A stretch of DNA of 64,000 nucleotides, taken from the NCBI RefSeq assembly GCF_001482305.1, contig NZ_LOHP01000060.1, positions 186,001 to 250,000 of the forward strand, in the 5' to 3' direction. The notes beneath the pieces were generated by a model that saw only the letters and a list, made by a program, of their open reading frames with translations, was not told the origin of the DNA and ran no database searches. Positions within the stretch are counted from its first letter, which is position 1. Each line of letters opens with the position of its first letter. Shown here piece by piece: positions 62,414 through 64,000 of the stretch. The stretch comes from Leucobacter sp. G161. Its GTDB lineage: Bacteria; Actinomycetota; Actinomycetes; Actinomycetales; Microbacteriaceae. The position numbers and the translations under genes are program-made.

Positions 62414-62917
62414 ATGACGCATCAGGATTCGGGATCCCCCAGTATTCGCGCCCAGCTTGCGCACTCCGAACGCGCAACCGGCAGCGCGAGGCTTGGCCCG
62501 ACCATCGCGCTGGGGATCGCGGCGTCGTTCGCCGCGCTCATCGCCGTCTCAACCGACTCGCTGATCGCGTGGGTCGCGCCCGCAGCGCTCGCCGCGTTCG
62601 CCGCGTGGTGGATCTGGGTTGCGCGCATCACGGTCGCAGTCGATCGCGACTCCATCCACTTCGCGGCACCGCTGTTCCGCCGCACCGTTCCCCGTGAGAC
62701 CGTCTCGCAGGTACGAGTCACCGCCGACGATGGGATGAACCCCGGGATCGTGAGCTGGGTCGTGGTGCCCACCGAGGTCGACGGCGAGAGATTCACTCGG
62801 ATCAACATGGGCGGCGCGGCCGCCGTCACGTTCACGCTGCGCGCGGGGAAAGGGATCCAGCTCGTCGTCCGCGATCTCGACACGGCGAACCGCCTCGCGG
62901 AGACGCTGCGCGCGTAG
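62414..62917 (+). CDS. Membrane-anchored PH-like protein
   Basis: A 167-residue protein with two adjacent spans (about 30-72) followed by a beta-rich region (RITVAVDRDSIHFAAPLFRRTVPRETVSQVRV) resembling bacterial PH/DUF3093-like domains. It ends FTLRAGKGIQLVVRDLDTANRLAETLRA, with a PH-like last helix. Function unknown. The ATG at 62414 is supported by TACAGT six bases upstream, leaderless-like; the longer frame from 62351 has no merit. Confidence 0.75.
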   Translation: MTHQDSGSPSIRAQLAHSERATGSARLGPTIALGIAASFAALIAVSTDSLIAWVAPAALAAFAAWWIWVARITVAVDRDSIHFAAPLFRRTVPRETVSQVRVTADDGMNPGIVSWVVVPTEVDGERFTRINMGGAAAVTFTLRAGKGIQLVVRDLDTANRLAETLRA

Positions 62918-62940
62918 GGCACGCAGCGACCGCGGACGCA

Positions 62941-63579
62941 CTATCCCAACGCGTTGCGGGTGGCGAGCAGCGCACCGTGCCGGCGGGCACCCGGGCCGGT
63001 CCGCGCCTCGGTGTGAATCACCGTGAAGCCGGCGGCCGCTACCTCGCTACTTAACTCTTCAAGCGGCCAAAAGCACGCTGTCGTCACCGCGTGGGCAAAC
63101 GATTCGCGCACTGGTCCCTCAAAGAACCCGACGGCAAGCCCTCCTCCCGGTCGCAGGATGCGGCGGAACTCAGTGAGAGCCTCGCGCACCTCGCCCGGCT
63201 CCGCGTGGATGAGGGAGTACCAGCTGAGCACCCCGTCAACCGTGCCCTCTGCCACACCGGTCATTTGCGCCGACGCCAGGTCGAATCGCTGCTGCGGGTA
63301 GCGGGCTCGGGCAAGCTCGACAAACTCGGGCACGGGGTCGATCCCGCGCGCGGCCAGGCCGGCTTCGGCGAGGAGCTGCGTCCACTGCCCAGGCCCGCAG
63401 CCGACATCGAGCACGGTTGCGGCCGAGGCTCCCTGGTTGAGTCCGTGAGCCCAGTGCAGCACCAGCTCGACGTCGAGGGCCGCAAGGTGTTCAACGCCGC
63501 CGAGCAGCTCTGCGTACTCCCGCGCCCTGTTGCCGTAGTCACGCACGACTCCAGCGAGCGCCTCCGCTTCCCGACTCAT
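62941..63579 (-). CDS. Class I SAM-dependent methyltransferase
   Basis: A 212-residue methyltransferase. SAM motif I is VLDVGCGPG (about 56-64), then GIDPVPEFVELAR (motif II), WYSLIH (motif post-II) and LRPGGGLAVGFF. Small-molecule-type; substrate unknown. The start follows no clear Shine-Dalgarno. The downstream PH-like gene is convergent. Confidence 0.87.
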   Translation of the reverse strand: MSREAEALAGVVRDYGNRAREYAELLGGVEHLAALDVELVLHWAHGLNQGASAATVLDVGCGPGQWTQLLAEAGLAARGIDPVPEFVELARARYPQQRFDLASAQMTGVAEGTVDGVLSWYSLIHAEPGEVREALTEFRRILRPGGGLAVGFFEGPVRESFAHAVTTACFWPLEELSSEVAAAGFTVIHTEARTGPGARRHGALLATRNALG

Positions 63580-63624
63580 AGCAGTGCAGTCGAAGCGTCG
63601 AGCGCGGCAGACCGAAGCTGGACG

Positions 63625-64000
63625 CTACTCACGGTCGCTGCGCTCAGTGACCGCGGGCCGACTCATCGAGTAGACGGTTGGCCCCTCCGGGATGTGCGTT
63701 GTTGCGTCAACCGAGAAGCCCAGCCGGAGGTAGAGCCGCACATTGTCATCGGATGAGGTTTCGAGCGTCACTGGCACTGAGCGCTGATCAACCGCCGCAA
63801 GCCCGGCGCGGGCTACTGCCGAGCCGAGGCCCCTCCCCTGGCTCTGGGGCGAGACACCGACGGTTGCGAGTGTCCAGGCCCCCTCCGGACCGGGCGGGAG
63901 CGAGACACCGAGCAAGCGGTCGAGCCGATCACCGTGCAGCTCACCGACACGCTCTTGCAGAGCGTCCGATGGCTGCGGGGCGTCGGGCGGCAGAAAGGCC
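63625..64000 (-). CDS. GNAT acetyltransferase, partial (runs off window)
   Basis: Reading frame open from the window edge to 63625. It carries AWTLATVGVSPQSQGRGLGSAV (acetyl-CoA loop) and DNVRLYLRLGFSVDATTHIPEG, the C-terminal half of a GNAT domain. The N-terminal half and the true start lie beyond position 64000; a TTG inside (63915) is not the start. Substrate unknown. Confidence 0.8.
   Translation of the reverse strand, partial: AFLPPDAPQPSDALQERVGELHGDRLDRLLGVSLPPGPEGAWTLATVGVSPQSQGRGLGSAVARAGLAAVDQRSVPVTLETSSDDNVRLYLRLGFSVDATTHIPEGPTVYSMSRPAVTERSDRE

Overview
High-GC Gram-positive DNA. The gene content (cydABCD, rpsP-khpA-rimM-trmD followed by murT-gatD, a DUF222/HNH gene, MFS and ArsR genes typical of actinomycetes) points to an actinobacterium, most likely a member of the Microbacteriaceae (Leucobacter-like). 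The family is an inference from protein character; no rRNA lies in the window to settle it. No tRNA, CRISPR array, prophage or complete insertion sequence was recognised.

Layout. 0-6 kb: cytochrome bd oxidase and its ABC exporter (cydABDC, minus strand). 6.2-10.7 kb: App1-like phosphatase, FUSC-like exporter, YceI protein, DUF222/HNH nuclease-like protein. 10.7-14.8 kb: ribosome and tRNA maturation operon rpsP-khpA-rimM-trmD running into murT-gatD (peptidoglycan amidation). 15-23.4 kb: peptide-uptake operon oppA-oppDF-oppC-oppB with an S33 and a Xaa-Pro peptidase as last genes. 23.7-29.6 kb: aldose epimerase, membrane protein, ffh, a 3-hydroxyacyl-CoA dehydrogenase, ftsY. 29.8-40.1 kb: a livHMGF importer, PaaX-type regulator, crotonase, acyl-CoA ligase and two closely similar substrate-binding lipoproteins, probably one uptake-and-activation unit. 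40.2-47.6 kb: smc, two paralogous unknown membrane proteins, MFS plus MerR. 47.6-51.3 kb: an RND exporter with a coiled-coil insertion. 51.4-60.5 kb: an accessory stretch of short genes (OsmC, hydrolases, acetyltransferases, MepB-like, ArsR-MFS, orphan methyltransferase) with tandem repeats and a broken acetyltransferase. 60.6-64 kb: isocitrate lyase, PH-like membrane protein, methyltransferase, partial acetyltransferase.

Two start styles are visible. Operon genes have Shine-Dalgarno sites or 1-4 base stop/start overlaps. At least fourteen first genes instead have a TANNNT box (one GATACT) ending 6-8 bases before the start codon and little or no Shine-Dalgarno, the geometry expected of leaderless mRNAs. 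The strongest items for follow-up are that leaderless set, a 32-bp dyad over the arsR promoter, a permease fused to a secreted regulatory-like domain, the RND coiled-coil insertion, and the repeat-rich 53.2-55.6 kb segment. No unmistakably new multi-gene system was found.
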